This document shows, in pieces, positions 31,688 to 40,786 of a stretch of DNA of 40,786 nucleotides (positions within the stretch are counted from its first letter, which is position 1; each line of letters opens with the position of its first letter). The stretch comes from Bacteroidaceae bacterium (lineage in GTDB: Bacteria; Bacteroidota; Bacteroidia; Bacteroidales; Bacteroidaceae), in NCBI GenBank assembly GCA_017469525.1, contig JAFUGG010000034.1, positions 1 through 40,786 on the forward strand, given 5' to 3'. The translations under genes were made by a program, and so were the position numbers. A model generated the notes under the pieces. It did no database searches. It was not told the origin of the DNA and saw only the letters and a program-made list of their open reading frames with translations.

Positions 31688-31877
31688 AGACCCACCCCTG
31701 CCCTCCCTTGTAGGGAGGGAGAGGTTACCTTTCAGTTAAGACTGGACAAAGTGAGAAGTGCGAGCACTCCTCACTTATTTTTTTCCTGTGATAACAAGTA
31801 ATTATATAAGATGAGCGAAACAAAATCGTTTAGCAGTAACCGCTCCCTCCCTACAAGGGAGGGCAGGGGGTGGGTCT
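31688..31877. repeat. Inverted pair of GC-rich elements around the yfhO-like start
   Basis: Left arm 31688-31721 (AGACCCACCCCTGCCCTCCC, then TTGTAGGGAGGGAG) is matched by the complement of 31843-31877 apart from one extra C. The 121 bp between hold the rpsO terminator and the start of the membrane-protein gene. The right arm is read in frame as RSLPTREGRGWVS. Confidence 0.85.
31749..31784 (+). terminator. Rho-independent terminator of rpsO
   Basis: AAGTGAGAAGTG, loop CGAG, CACTCCTCACTT: a 12-bp stem with one mismatch, followed by ATTTTTTT. It lies 63 bp after the rpsO stop. Confidence 0.85.
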
Positions 31878-34408
31878 CCGATGTGCTGGCCGTCCTGTTC
31901 TTCGTGGCCGTCAGCGTCGTGTATTTCATTGTGCCCATCCGCGATGGGTTGGTCCTGACGGGACACGACCACACCGGAGGCGTCGGCAGTGGTGTGGAGA
32001 TGGACCAGTACAGAGCCACTCATAATGGCGAGCGTACGCGCTGGACCAACACACTCTTCTGCGGCATGCCCACTTATCAGATGAGTCCCAGCTACCGCAG
32101 CACGGAGACGCTCAGCACGCTGGAACAGGTCTATCAGCTCGGCTTGCCTGGTCTCTCGGCCTATGCCGCCTACGTCTTCATGATGCTTCTGGGCTTCTAC
32201 ATCATGCTCCGGGCGTTCGACTTCCGCGTCTGGATGGCAGCCCTCGGCGCAGTGCTCTGGGCCTTCAGCAGCTATTACTTCATCATCATACAGGCCGGCC
32301 ACATCTGGAAACTCCTGACGCTCAGCTTCATTCCGCCAACCATCGGAGGCATGGTGCTGTGCTACAGGGGCCGGTACATGCTGGGCATCGTGGTGACGGG
32401 CTTCTTCACGGCGATGCAGGTCCTCAGCAACCACGTCCAGATGAGCTATTATTTCCTGTTCGTCATCGGTTTCATGTCGCTCGCTTTCCTCATCGACGCC
32501 ATCCGGCAGAAAGCGTTTGCCAAGTGGCTGAAAGCAACCTTGTGCTTCGCCATCGGCGGCATTCTGGGCGTCCTAATCAACCTGAGTAACCTCTACCACA
32601 CTTGGGAATACAGCAAGGAAAGCATGCGCGGCAAGAGCGAACTTACACAGAAGACCAAAGACCCTGCTGACCAGACATCAAGCGGACTTGAGCGAAGCTA
32701 CATCACCATGTGGTCGTATGGCATCGGGGAGACTTGGACGTTGCTCGTTCCGAACGTGAAAGGCGGCGCAAGCCAGCTGCTGGCCGACAGCGAGACGGCT
32801 ATGAAGCATGCCAAACAAGAGTTCGTCCCCGTCTATCGCGCCTTTACACAATACTGGGGCGAACAGCCCGGGACGAGCGGACCGGTGTATGTCGGAGCCT
32901 TCGTCCTCATGCTCTTCTGGCTCGGGTTCTTCATCGTGAAGGGGCCCATGAAGTGGTGTCTCGTCGCGGCAACCGTGCTGAGTATCCTGCTTTCATGGGG
33001 CAAAAACTTCATGGGCTTCACGGACTTCTTCCTCGATTACGTGCCGATGTACGACAAGTTCCGTACCGTCGCCAGCATCCTCGTCATAGCTGAATTCACG
33101 ATTCCTTTGCTTGCGATGCTCGCCTTGAAAGAGATTGTGACCAACCCCGACTGCCTGCGTGGCAAAGAGGACCACATCTCGCGCGTACATTATATTACTA
33201 TAAGCTTCTGTCTCACCGGTGGTATGGCTCTGCTTTTCTGGCTCATGCCGGACGTTTTCTTTGGCAATTACGTCTCAACATCCGACCAGATGTACATGCA
33301 GCAATACGTTTCGGCAGGTTATATCCCGCAGGAGATGGCTGGACAAATCCTGGCGAACATGAGCGAGATGCGTAGGGCGATGTTCACCGCGGATGCCCTC
33401 CGCAGCTTCATCGTCGTGGCAATCGGCACAGTTCTGCTGCTTGCCTATCGCTTCGAGAAACTGAAGGCGACCCCGATGATAGCAGGTATCATCCTGCTTT
33501 GCCTCGTCGATATGTGGGGCGTGAACAAGCGCTACCTCAACGACGGCATGTTCTCTCGTCCGCAGACAAACGCTCAGGCCTTCCCCGAGACAGAGGCCGA
33601 CAAGATGATTCTGCAGGATACCGACACCTATTACCGCGTTCTGAACCTCAGCGTGAGCACCTTCAACGACAATACCACCTCGTTCTATCACAAGAGCATC
33701 GGTGGCTATCATCCTGCCAAACTGCGTCGCTATCAGGAACTTATCGAGGAGCATCTGCAGGGCGAGATGGGCAGAATCAATCAGGCAGTTGTGGAAACTG
33801 GCGGACATCTGGAGGCATGCAATGGCGACAGCCTCTTCGCTGTGCTCAACATGCTCAACACAAAGTACGTCATCTTGCCTTTGAAGGACAACGGCAAGCT
33901 GCCCGTCCAGAATCCTTGGGCACAAGGCAACGGCTGGTTCGTCGAGCAGATTGAGTATGTTCCTGATGCCGATTCGGAGATTGCAGCCTTGCACTATATC
34001 GACCTCAGAACGATGGCCGTGGTGGACAAGCAGTTCGAAGGTATCCTTGGGCAAGAAGCCTCCCCTTTACGGGGAGGTTTGGAGGGGACCGTCGAATTGA
34101 CCAGCTACGAAGCAAATCGCCTGTCGTACAAGGTGAAGAGCAAGCAGGGAGGCGTCGTCATCTTCAGCGAAATCTATTATCCCGGCTGGACTTGCACCAT
34201 AGACGGACAGCCTTCGGAGATTGCCCGCGCTAATTATGTGCTTCGAGCCATCAAGGTTCCTGCCGGTGAGCACGAAGTCGTCATGACCTTCGACCCGCAG
34301 ACTGTCCACATCACCGAAGCGATAGCCTACAGCGCCCTGGCTGTGCTTGCATTGATGCTCATCGGCCTGCTCGGCATCAGCATCTATAGGAAGAAACAGC
34401 AGAAGTAA
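31811..34408 (+). CDS. YfhO family multi-pass membrane protein
   Basis: 865 residues with a dozen or so membrane segments in the first ~560 residues and a C-terminal extracytoplasmic beta-rich domain. GERTRWTNTLFCGMPTYQMSP near residue 77 and the ending FSEIYYPGWTCTIDGQP with VPAGEHEVVMTFDP are typical of YfhO-like proteins. These are GT-C-fold-like proteins linked in some bacteria to glycosylation of lipoteichoic acid; in Bacteroidetes the role is unknown. Two GC-rich repeats are read in frame: NRSLPTREGRGW at residues 11-22 and EASPLRGGLEG at about 752-762. The N-terminal start depends on one of these, so the native start may have been displaced. Confidence 0.85.
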   Translation: MSETKSFSSNRSLPTREGRGWVSDVLAVLFFVAVSVVYFIVPIRDGLVLTGHDHTGGVGSGVEMDQYRATHNGERTRWTNTLFCGMPTYQMSPSYRSTETLSTLEQVYQLGLPGLSAYAAYVFMMLLGFYIMLRAFDFRVWMAALGAVLWAFSSYYFIIIQAGHIWKLLTLSFIPPTIGGMVLCYRGRYMLGIVVTGFFTAMQVLSNHVQMSYYFLFVIGFMSLAFLIDAIRQKAFAKWLKATLCFAIGGILGVLINLSNLYHTWEYSKESMRGKSELTQKTKDPADQTSSGLERSYITMWSYGIGETWTLLVPNVKGGASQLLADSETAMKHAKQEFVPVYRAFTQYWGEQPGTSGPVYVGAFVLMLFWLGFFIVKGPMKWCLVAATVLSILLSWGKNFMGFTDFFLDYVPMYDKFRTVASILVIAEFTIPLLAMLALKEIVTNPDCLRGKEDHISRVHYITISFCLTGGMALLFWLMPDVFFGNYVSTSDQMYMQQYVSAGYIPQEMAGQILANMSEMRRAMFTADALRSFIVVAIGTVLLLAYRFEKLKATPMIAGIILLCLVDMWGVNKRYLNDGMFSRPQTNAQAFPETEADKMILQDTDTYYRVLNLSVSTFNDNTTSFYHKSIGGYHPAKLRRYQELIEEHLQGEMGRINQAVVETGGHLEACNGDSLFAVLNMLNTKYVILPLKDNGKLPVQNPWAQGNGWFVEQIEYVPDADSEIAALHYIDLRTMAVVDKQFEGILGQEASPLRGGLEGTVELTSYEANRLSYKVKSKQGGVVIFSEIYYPGWTCTIDGQPSEIARANYVLRAIKVPAGEHEVVMTFDPQTVHITEAIAYSALAVLALMLIGLLGISIYRKKQQK
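34057..34090. repeat. In-frame GC-rich element in the yfhO-like gene
   Basis: AGCCTCCCCTTTACGGGGAG followed by GTTTGGAGGGGACC, in the same orientation as 7202-7234. It is read as ASPLRGGLEGT in the C-terminal extracytoplasmic domain. Confidence 0.75.
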
Positions 34409-34465
34409 GCCTATAGAACCGACGAAGCCTGCCTCTGTCAGTAATTATGTCAGTCGTGACAGACA

Positions 34466-34499
34466 AAAGTGCGTGCCAATATGGTTTGGCACGCACTTT
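34466..34499 (+). terminator. Predicted stem-loop terminator after the yfhO-like gene
   Basis: AAAGTGCGTGCCAA (34466-34479) and TTGGCACGCACTTT (34486-34499) form a perfect 14-bp stem with a 6-base loop. Only a weak AT-rich tail follows. It could also act in the groESL leader. Confidence 0.6.
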
Positions 34500-34544
34500 G
34501 TATATAAGAATGTGGAAAGTTTAACCAATTAAATAAATAAGACA

Positions 34545-34817
34545 ATGAACGTAAAACCATTGGCAGACCGCGTGCTCATTGAGCCCGCTCCTGCAGAGAC
34601 AAAGACAGTAGGCGGCATCATCATCCCCGACACCGCAAAGGAAAAGCCCCTGAAGGGCACCATCGTTGCCGTAGGTAATGGCACGAAAGACGAGGAAATG
34701 GTCCTCAAGACAGGTGACCAGGTCCTCTACGGCAAGTACGCCGGAACGGAAGTCGAGATAGAGGGAACGAAGTATCTCATCATGCGTCAGAGCGACGTGG
34801 TGGCTATCCTTTCGTAA
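34545..34817 (+). CDS. groES: Co-chaperonin GroES
   Basis: 90 residues, the normal length. Family marks are [20 protein letters not shown], the mobile-loop region [18 protein letters not shown] and [22 protein letters not shown]. It caps the GroEL cavity during protein folding. groEL follows after 62 bp. No CIRCE inverted repeat is present upstream, so HrcA control is not supported here. Confidence 0.97.
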   Translation: MNVKPLADRVLIEPAPAETKTVGGIIIPDTAKEKPLKGTIVAVGNGTKDEEMVLKTGDQVLYGKYAGTEVEIEGTKYLIMRQSDVVAILS

Positions 34818-34867
34818 AGAGCCTCGTAATAATGTGATAACGTAATAACGAAATAACGACAAATTAA

Positions 34868-36511
<1,644 letters not shown>

Positions 36512-36538
36512 TACATCATCACATCAATCATAACAAGA

Positions 36539-36571
36539 AGAGCCCTCTGCAGACATCCTGCAGGGGGCTCT
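36539..36571. terminator. Terminator between groEL and gldN
   Basis: AGAGCCCTCTGCAG and CTGCAGGGGGCTCT form a 14-bp stem with one mismatch and a 5-base loop, then CTTTATAT on the plus strand. It lies between convergent genes and may serve both. Confidence 0.75.
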
Positions 36572-36593
36572 CTTTATATAGATAATGTATTAC

Positions 36594-37652
36594 TTATCTT
36601 CTCTGACGACGTGCGCTGACACGGGGAGCTGCACTGGCAGTGCCTTCGCTCTTCTCTTTCTTTGTCGTCGTATCGCTACTCTTTGCTTTAGATGTACGGC
36701 TGCTACCGAAGAGGGGCTTCTTTGCAGGCTTTGCTTCCTTTGCTGCCATCTCGGCGTCCAGGCTGTCCTTCTTCGTCGTGTCAGGCAGGAAGCCGCTTCC
36801 CCAGACGTTCTTCTCGAAGTCGCCTAGCTGCTTCTCGATGCGCTTCTGCTCAGCCACCATGTCGCTGTCGGTGGGGCAGTAGTTATGCAGCATCTTGCCC
36901 TGCATGTTATTGGTCTTGTAGATTTGACCCTCATAACGGTTCATCGTGAAGAAATCGTCTGCAGTCATGTTGGTGACATTGTTGAGGTCGCTGGGCATCA
37001 TAGGCAACTTGGCGAGCCAAGGAGCTACGTCGTTGTAGTTGACCCAAAAGAGAGGATAAGGCGTCGCATCGCTGCTGAACTCGTCAGCACCACGCATGAG
37101 CACAGGGCACAGGGCTGTCACCTTGGTCTTGAAGGTGCCTGTGCGCTGGTCCATATATATGCTCTCCTTGATGTAGTAGCGTGTTGCTTCAGCACTTGGC
37201 ACGTCGCTGTCGGCAACGGTCAACTTGCCACCATTCTCTTCATAGTAGATGCCATAACGCTCCAGCATGTCCTTCACAGGAAGTTTATCCTTTTCGTCGA
37301 ACGACTCGTTGCCGTCCAGCTTATAAGTATAGGCATTGATGCGGCCCGTGAGGATGAGGCGGAAGAGGTAGGTGAAGAGGTTCACCTGTCTGCCCATAGG
37401 CTCTACGGGATAGTACATCGGTGCGTTCTTGTCCTTCGTCAGGTCAAGCTGGCGATAGATGTCACGTTTCCAAACCACATCTTCAGGCATGGCTGCCGTG
37501 GTGGGGAACATAAGCGATGCACGGTCAGTAGCAGTGGCTTTCGCTGCTTGCTCGGCAGTTGCTGGGGCAGCGACACGACGCTTTGTCGGCTGAGCCTGTG
37601 CGGCACTTGCCACGAGGAGTGTGACCGTGATGAGAAAGAGTATGCGCTTCAT
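36594..37652 (-). CDS. gldN: Type IX secretion protein GldN/PorN
   Basis: 352 residues with a signal peptide (MKRILFLITVTLLVASAAQA). The core VVWKRDIYRQLDLTKDKNAPMYYPV, the NLFTYLFRLILTGRINAYTYKLDG stretch and YIKESIYMDQRTG are typical of GldN/PorN, the periplasmic protein that forms a ring with the lipoprotein GldK under the outer membrane. The last ~50 residues are a Lys/Ser/Ala-rich low-complexity tail ending SARRQRR. It is the last gene of the gldK-L-M-N operon. Confidence 0.93.
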   Translation of the reverse strand: MKRILFLITVTLLVASAAQAQPTKRRVAAPATAEQAAKATATDRASLMFPTTAAMPEDVVWKRDIYRQLDLTKDKNAPMYYPVEPMGRQVNLFTYLFRLILTGRINAYTYKLDGNESFDEKDKLPVKDMLERYGIYYEENGGKLTVADSDVPSAEATRYYIKESIYMDQRTGTFKTKVTALCPVLMRGADEFSSDATPYPLFWVNYNDVAPWLAKLPMMPSDLNNVTNMTADDFFTMNRYEGQIYKTNNMQGKMLHNYCPTDSDMVAEQKRIEKQLGDFEKNVWGSGFLPDTTKKDSLDAEMAAKEAKPAKKPLFGSSRTSKAKSSDTTTKKEKSEGTASAAPRVSARRQRR

Positions 37653-37717
37653 ATCTTTTGTGTTTCTATGTTTCGTTATGACGTTATTTCGTTATGACGT
37701 GATATACGTCTGGTATC
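37653..37717. other. gldM-gldN gap with short AACG tandem repeat
   Basis: On the minus strand CGTCATAACGAAATAACGTC continues with ATAACGAAAC, a small tandem repeat. A similar GTAATAACGAAATAACGAC lies in the groES-groEL gap (34840-34860) and CGTAATAACGAAATAAAG in the dapF-dapL gap. No promoter is seen. Confidence 0.5.
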
Positions 37718-39283
37718 TTATTTTATAATGACCTCCATGACACCATTGAGCGTGCGCTCTATGCCGTCGGGACCTGTGGCATGTATTTCCCTGATGTAGA
37801 ATCGTTTGTTGCGAGCCAAGCCACGCATCTGTGCCTTCTGCTGGTCGGAGAACTTCGCGCCGTTGCTTTGGTATGGCACAGCATTGCCCATTGCATCAAA
37901 GAAGACTATCTCGAATTTGTTCACGCGGAAGGCAATGTTGAGCAGTCCGTCGTCAATAGCTGCACCAATGCCGTCAGTGCCCATAAGGATTTGCTTCGAA
38001 AGGCCACCACCCGTGAAGTGGTTGTCGCCGCCGCCTTCAGCAGCATATGCAATATAGGCAGTAGGGTCGGGCAACTTGCGGACGCGGAATGTGAACTTAC
38101 CCATCTCCTGCATACGGCCTTCACTCTCGGCAGCAACAGTGATGACAGCTTCTGTGCCAGGCGTTGAAGGACGGGCAATATACTTGCCTTCGCCTTTCTG
38201 TTCGAAGCTTCCGCCTGTCATGCTGACGCGTAACTTACTGCTTGGAATGCCAGGAACAGAAACGCTCATCGGGTTGTCGTAACCTGCGTAGAGTACATTC
38301 ATGATGTCTGCACTGACAGTTGCACTGGGAGCAACTACGCTGTACTTCTGTGTGAAGTCGCGTCGTACCTTCTCTCCAGAGCCGTTCAGCATCTCGATGT
38401 AGCCACTGAAGGTAAAGTCGCCAGTCTTCGAGCACACCGTCTCATAGTAGCCCTTGTCGCTCTGTATCTGCCTGCCGCCAATGTAGATGGTCGGACGGCG
38501 CGTCGTGTCGACAGCTGCCATGATGATTTGTGCGCTGAAACGTCCGCCCTGAACAACTGTCTGAGCATTGGGGATGACATAGGCATTCAGTTGGTTTACG
38601 CGAATGTCCTTGACATCGATGTTGCTTACAAGATTGTGAAGCACCTCGCCCTCGGCGTAGCGGACATCGTTCTGCAGCTTTGTGAGCAGCGTCACGGCAG
38701 CCGCTGTTGGCATATTCTCGAAGGAATACTCCTGCCAGTTCTTGCCCAGGACCTTTGCTTTCGTAGGTACTTCAGTGTCGAAGTTGCTGGCGATGATGTC
38801 CTTCTTCTCCTTGTCCGTCACCATCTTCACGATGCGTTCGCGATAATTGTTGATGGCGTTGTAGAGTTCTTTGCCGCGTCCTGTGCCAGGGGCAAGCATC
38901 ACCTGTGTGCTGGCTTCCAGGTCTTCGCGGTTCTTTATGTTATTGACGTCGGCATCCTTGCCATCGCTCTTGCGTACGATAGCCTCCTTGAGCTCCTCTG
39001 CCAAGTTGTAGAGAGAGTCGCTCATGCCGCGCACATATTGTGCCTTCTCGTACCATTCCTTCACCTTTGCAGGGTTGTTTTTCATCTGCTGGTCGAAGGT
39101 GCTGTAAATGCCCATGTTGGATTTGGAGGCATTCTCGGTACTCTTCTTTAACCCGTCTGCCACAAGAGAGAAACCATTCAGTACATCGCTCGACACATTG
39201 AGTGCCAGCATGGCCAAGAGGACCAAGTACATCAGGTTGATCATCTTCTGACGTGGGGATATCCTTTTCTTCTTTATAGGCAT
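37718..39283 (-). CDS. gldM: Type IX secretion / gliding motor protein GldM/PorM
   Basis: 521 residues: a short basic cytoplasmic start (MPIKKKRISPRQKM), one membrane helix (residues ~15-34, INLMYLVLLAMLALNVSSDVL) and a long periplasmic part with several beta domains. With GldL it forms the proton-driven rotary motor that powers type IX secretion. Conserved text includes LPTAAAVTLLTKLQNDVRYAEG (here MPTAAAVTLLTKLQNDVRYA) near 190. The gldL-gldM gap carries a CTCAGATTACTCTGAATACT repeat (39296-39335). Confidence 0.95.
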   Translation of the reverse strand: MPIKKKRISPRQKMINLMYLVLLAMLALNVSSDVLNGFSLVADGLKKSTENASKSNMGIYSTFDQQMKNNPAKVKEWYEKAQYVRGMSDSLYNLAEELKEAIVRKSDGKDADVNNIKNREDLEASTQVMLAPGTGRGKELYNAINNYRERIVKMVTDKEKKDIIASNFDTEVPTKAKVLGKNWQEYSFENMPTAAAVTLLTKLQNDVRYAEGEVLHNLVSNIDVKDIRVNQLNAYVIPNAQTVVQGGRFSAQIIMAAVDTTRRPTIYIGGRQIQSDKGYYETVCSKTGDFTFSGYIEMLNGSGEKVRRDFTQKYSVVAPSATVSADIMNVLYAGYDNPMSVSVPGIPSSKLRVSMTGGSFEQKGEGKYIARPSTPGTEAVITVAAESEGRMQEMGKFTFRVRKLPDPTAYIAYAAEGGGDNHFTGGGLSKQILMGTDGIGAAIDDGLLNIAFRVNKFEIVFFDAMGNAVPYQSNGAKFSDQQKAQMRGLARNKRFYIREIHATGPDGIERTLNGVMEVIIK

Positions 39284-39295
39284 TGCTTTATTGCT

Positions 39296-39335
39296 TTCTG
39301 AGTATTCAGAGTAATCTGAGTATTCTGATTAATCC
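39296..39335. repeat. CTCAGATTACTC repeat between gldL and gldM
   Basis: On the minus strand CGGATTAATCAGAATACTCA followed by GATTACTCTGAATACTCAG. The same alternating type is read in frame in carA at 13003-13041. Confidence 0.65.
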
Positions 39336-39343
39336 GAGCCTGT

Positions 39344-40213
39344 TTACTTCTCGCTTTCTTCTGTGCCTGGCACGACTTTCATGTTGACGGTCAGTGCCTT
39401 TATCATGCGTGCATAGACATTGTTGAGTTCTTCAATCTGCTGAGCCATGCGGCGTGTCTGTTCATCAATCTGCTCGATGGTGCTGACTTGCTTGCTGATG
39501 TTGCGCAGTTGAAGCTCGTAAACGGTGGCAATGCCAGTGATGGAACGGTTGAGGTTCTCCATTTCCTCGCTGTCGGTTGACATGCGCTCTGCCTGCTTCT
39601 TGACGCGTCCGAATACCTCGGTAAGCTCTTGAAGGACTTCAGCATAGTTCGTGATAGCCTCCTCGACAGTAGCTGGATCGGTTGCCTTGATTTGGTTGCC
39701 GTCCACGGTTGGGCCGCCGTTCTGTATCTGCTCGAGTGCAAGCTGAGCCTGTGCTGCTGCCTGACCTGCTGCTGCGAGGTTGGCTGCTGCTGCGCTGAGG
39801 CCAGTCCCTGCTGCCAATGCATCGGGGTCGATGGGGCCACTTGCTGCGGCAACTGCGCCGCCACCAATCACTGCAGGACCTCCGCCGCCGATAACGATGG
39901 GACCTTCCGGCACTTCAGCTCCTTCGGGCAGCGGTGTGCCGCCTGCCACTACGATTGCCTGTCCGCCTGCGCCTGCACTGCCTGCATCGCTGCTGGGCGT
40001 CTTCTCGTAGGTCTTTTCGAAGCCTGAGATGAAGAAGACCAGTACCTCGGTTATCATGCTGACAAACAATATCTCGTTGGCTCCGGGGATATGTGTCAGT
40101 TTGAACAATGCACCTAATACCACGACTGCAGCACCCCAGCTGTAAGCGTAGTTCATGAATACTTGACCGGATGGCGAGTCCATCCACTTCTGCAATTTAG
40201 CTATAGGATTCAT
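39344..40213 (-). CDS. gldL: Type IX secretion / gliding motor protein GldL/PorL
   Basis: 289 residues with two membrane helices (about 19-40 and 46-64) separated by FKLTHIPGANE, the GldL/PorL signature. Acidic residues E47 and E56 lie in or near the second helix, where the proton-path glutamate is expected. The C-terminal third is helical (RVKKQAERMSTDSEEMENLN). Residues ~74-165 are an unusually Gly/Ala/Pro-rich stretch (GGGGPAVIGGGAVAAASG and similar), longer than in the family members I recall. Confidence 0.93.
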   Translation of the reverse strand: MNPIAKLQKWMDSPSGQVFMNYAYSWGAAVVVLGALFKLTHIPGANEILFVSMITEVLVFFISGFEKTYEKTPSSDAGSAGAGGQAIVVAGGTPLPEGAEVPEGPIVIGGGGPAVIGGGAVAAASGPIDPDALAAGTGLSAAAANLAAAGQAAAQAQLALEQIQNGGPTVDGNQIKATDPATVEEAITNYAEVLQELTEVFGRVKKQAERMSTDSEEMENLNRSITGIATVYELQLRNISKQVSTIEQIDEQTRRMAQQIEELNNVYARMIKALTVNMKVVPGTEESEK

Positions 40214-40258
40214 ATCTTTGTATCTTTTCTGTTGTTGTTTTGCTGTTGGAGAGTCGTT

Positions 40259-40786
40259 TTATCGACGTGTCTTGCGTGTGCTGAGTGTTTGTCCTGTTGA
40301 AGATGACTTGGGGCTCTTGCCACCGCCTTTGGATGAGCCGCCGCTTACCTTGTTGGTTCCGGCCTTGTCGTTCACCATTGTGCGAACACAGCGGAAGCCT
40401 ACGAAGCATCGGGGCTGGTTCTGATATTCATAGGAACGCCAGGCGCTTCTGATCATGCTTTCGGGGTCTTTCCATGAACCGCCACGAACAGATTTCTTCT
40501 TCAGTCGGTAGGGGTCTTCCTTGGCTGCGTTGTAGGAGAGTTCTGGGTTCATGTCTGCCATGCTTTCCACGCCGGCTTCCGTGTAGACGGTGCTTGTCCA
40601 TTCGGCTACGTTGCCAGCCATGTCGTAGAGGCCGTTGCTGTTGGCCGAGAAGATGCCGCACTTGCTGGTGATGAGCGAGCCGTCCTGTGTGTAGTTGCCC
40701 CGGTCGGGCTTGAAGTTGGCGTAGAAGCATCCCTTGTCGCTTTTGACTTCTTTGCTTTCCCAAGGGAACGGATTGCCTTCCTTGCC
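40259..40786 (-). CDS. gldK: Type IX secretion lipoprotein GldK/PorK, C-terminal part, cut by window edge
   Basis: The frame continues open to the window end; 175 residues are visible. It starts in the window with GKEGNPFPWESKEVKSDKGC and contains the SUMF1/formylglycine-enzyme-like core NGLYDMAGNVAEWTSTVY and VRGGSWKDPESMIRSAWRS, then QPRCFVGFRCVRTM. GldK/PorK lipoproteins use this fold as a ring component with GldN. After the fold comes a 35-residue Gly/Ser/Lys tail ending STRKTRR. The upstream lipoprotein signal lies outside the window. Confidence 0.9.
   Translation of the reverse strand, partial: GKEGNPFPWESKEVKSDKGCFYANFKPDRGNYTQDGSLITSKCGIFSANSNGLYDMAGNVAEWTSTVYTEAGVESMADMNPELSYNAAKEDPYRLKKKSVRGGSWKDPESMIRSAWRSYEYQNQPRCFVGFRCVRTMVNDKAGTNKVSGGSSKGGGKSPKSSSTGQTLSTRKTRR

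Noticed and set aside
34466..34499. CIRCE element for HrcA control of groESL
   Set aside because: The stem is AAAGTGCGTGCCAA/TTGGCACGCACTTT. CIRCE has TTAGCACTC-N9-GAGTGCTAA, so arm sequence and orientation do not match.

Overview
The window reads as a chromosomal segment of a Bacteroidales bacterium, most like Prevotellaceae. The reasons are Bacteroidetes-type promoters (a TTG near -33 and TAnnTTTG near -7 before several genes), an almost complete type IX secretion operon (gldK/L/M/N), DapL-type diaminopimelate synthesis, DUF3098 next to ftsX and uppP, class III anaerobic ribonucleotide reductase, and a very high load of short intergenic and in-frame repeats. No tRNA, rRNA, CRISPR array or insertion-sequence transposase was seen.

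Layout. 1-2610 (minus): start of gltB, then dapL and dapF. 2871-15572 (plus): a nitrogen and glutamine block of glnK, amtB, a TorF-like porin, pyrG, a purF-type amidotransferase, glmS, asnB and a carA-carB fusion. With gltB this puts six glutamine-using enzymes beside the ammonium sensor and channel. 15983-19291: a secreted LRR-M60 peptidase-LRR protein. 19455-22066 (minus): nrdD-nrdG. 22542-23441: ddh. 24198-29593: miaB, ftsX, a DUF3098 protein, uppP, truB and queA, all in one direction. Then a four-helix-bundle (S23/IVP) gene, folK, a YccF protein, rpsO, a YfhO-type membrane protein and groES-groEL. 36594-40786 (minus): gldN, gldM, gldL and the 3' part of gldK.

The most unusual content is structural. 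(1) Six intergenic arrays are built on a repeating unit of 22 bp (22-23 bp in one). Each unit carries a short palindrome, but the palindrome sequence differs from array to array. One array changes sequence type midway without losing phase. Two arrays are near-copies of one 70-bp palindrome whose differences are compensatory. (2) A GC-rich palindromic element (core CCCCTCCC-N4-CTCCC...GGGAG) occurs about twelve times, often as inverted pairs. It is read in frame inside housekeeping proteins: the PurF-like enzyme, CarA, CarB, MiaB and YfhO. (3) carAB is a single reading frame in which CarA is joined to only the first half of CarB. The joint is made of a repeat that also lies upstream of queA, and the frame holds at least five repeat-derived peptides. 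(4) A 212-bp nested hairpin lies downstream of ddh.

All functional calls rest on reading translated sequence and remembered family features. No database search was run.
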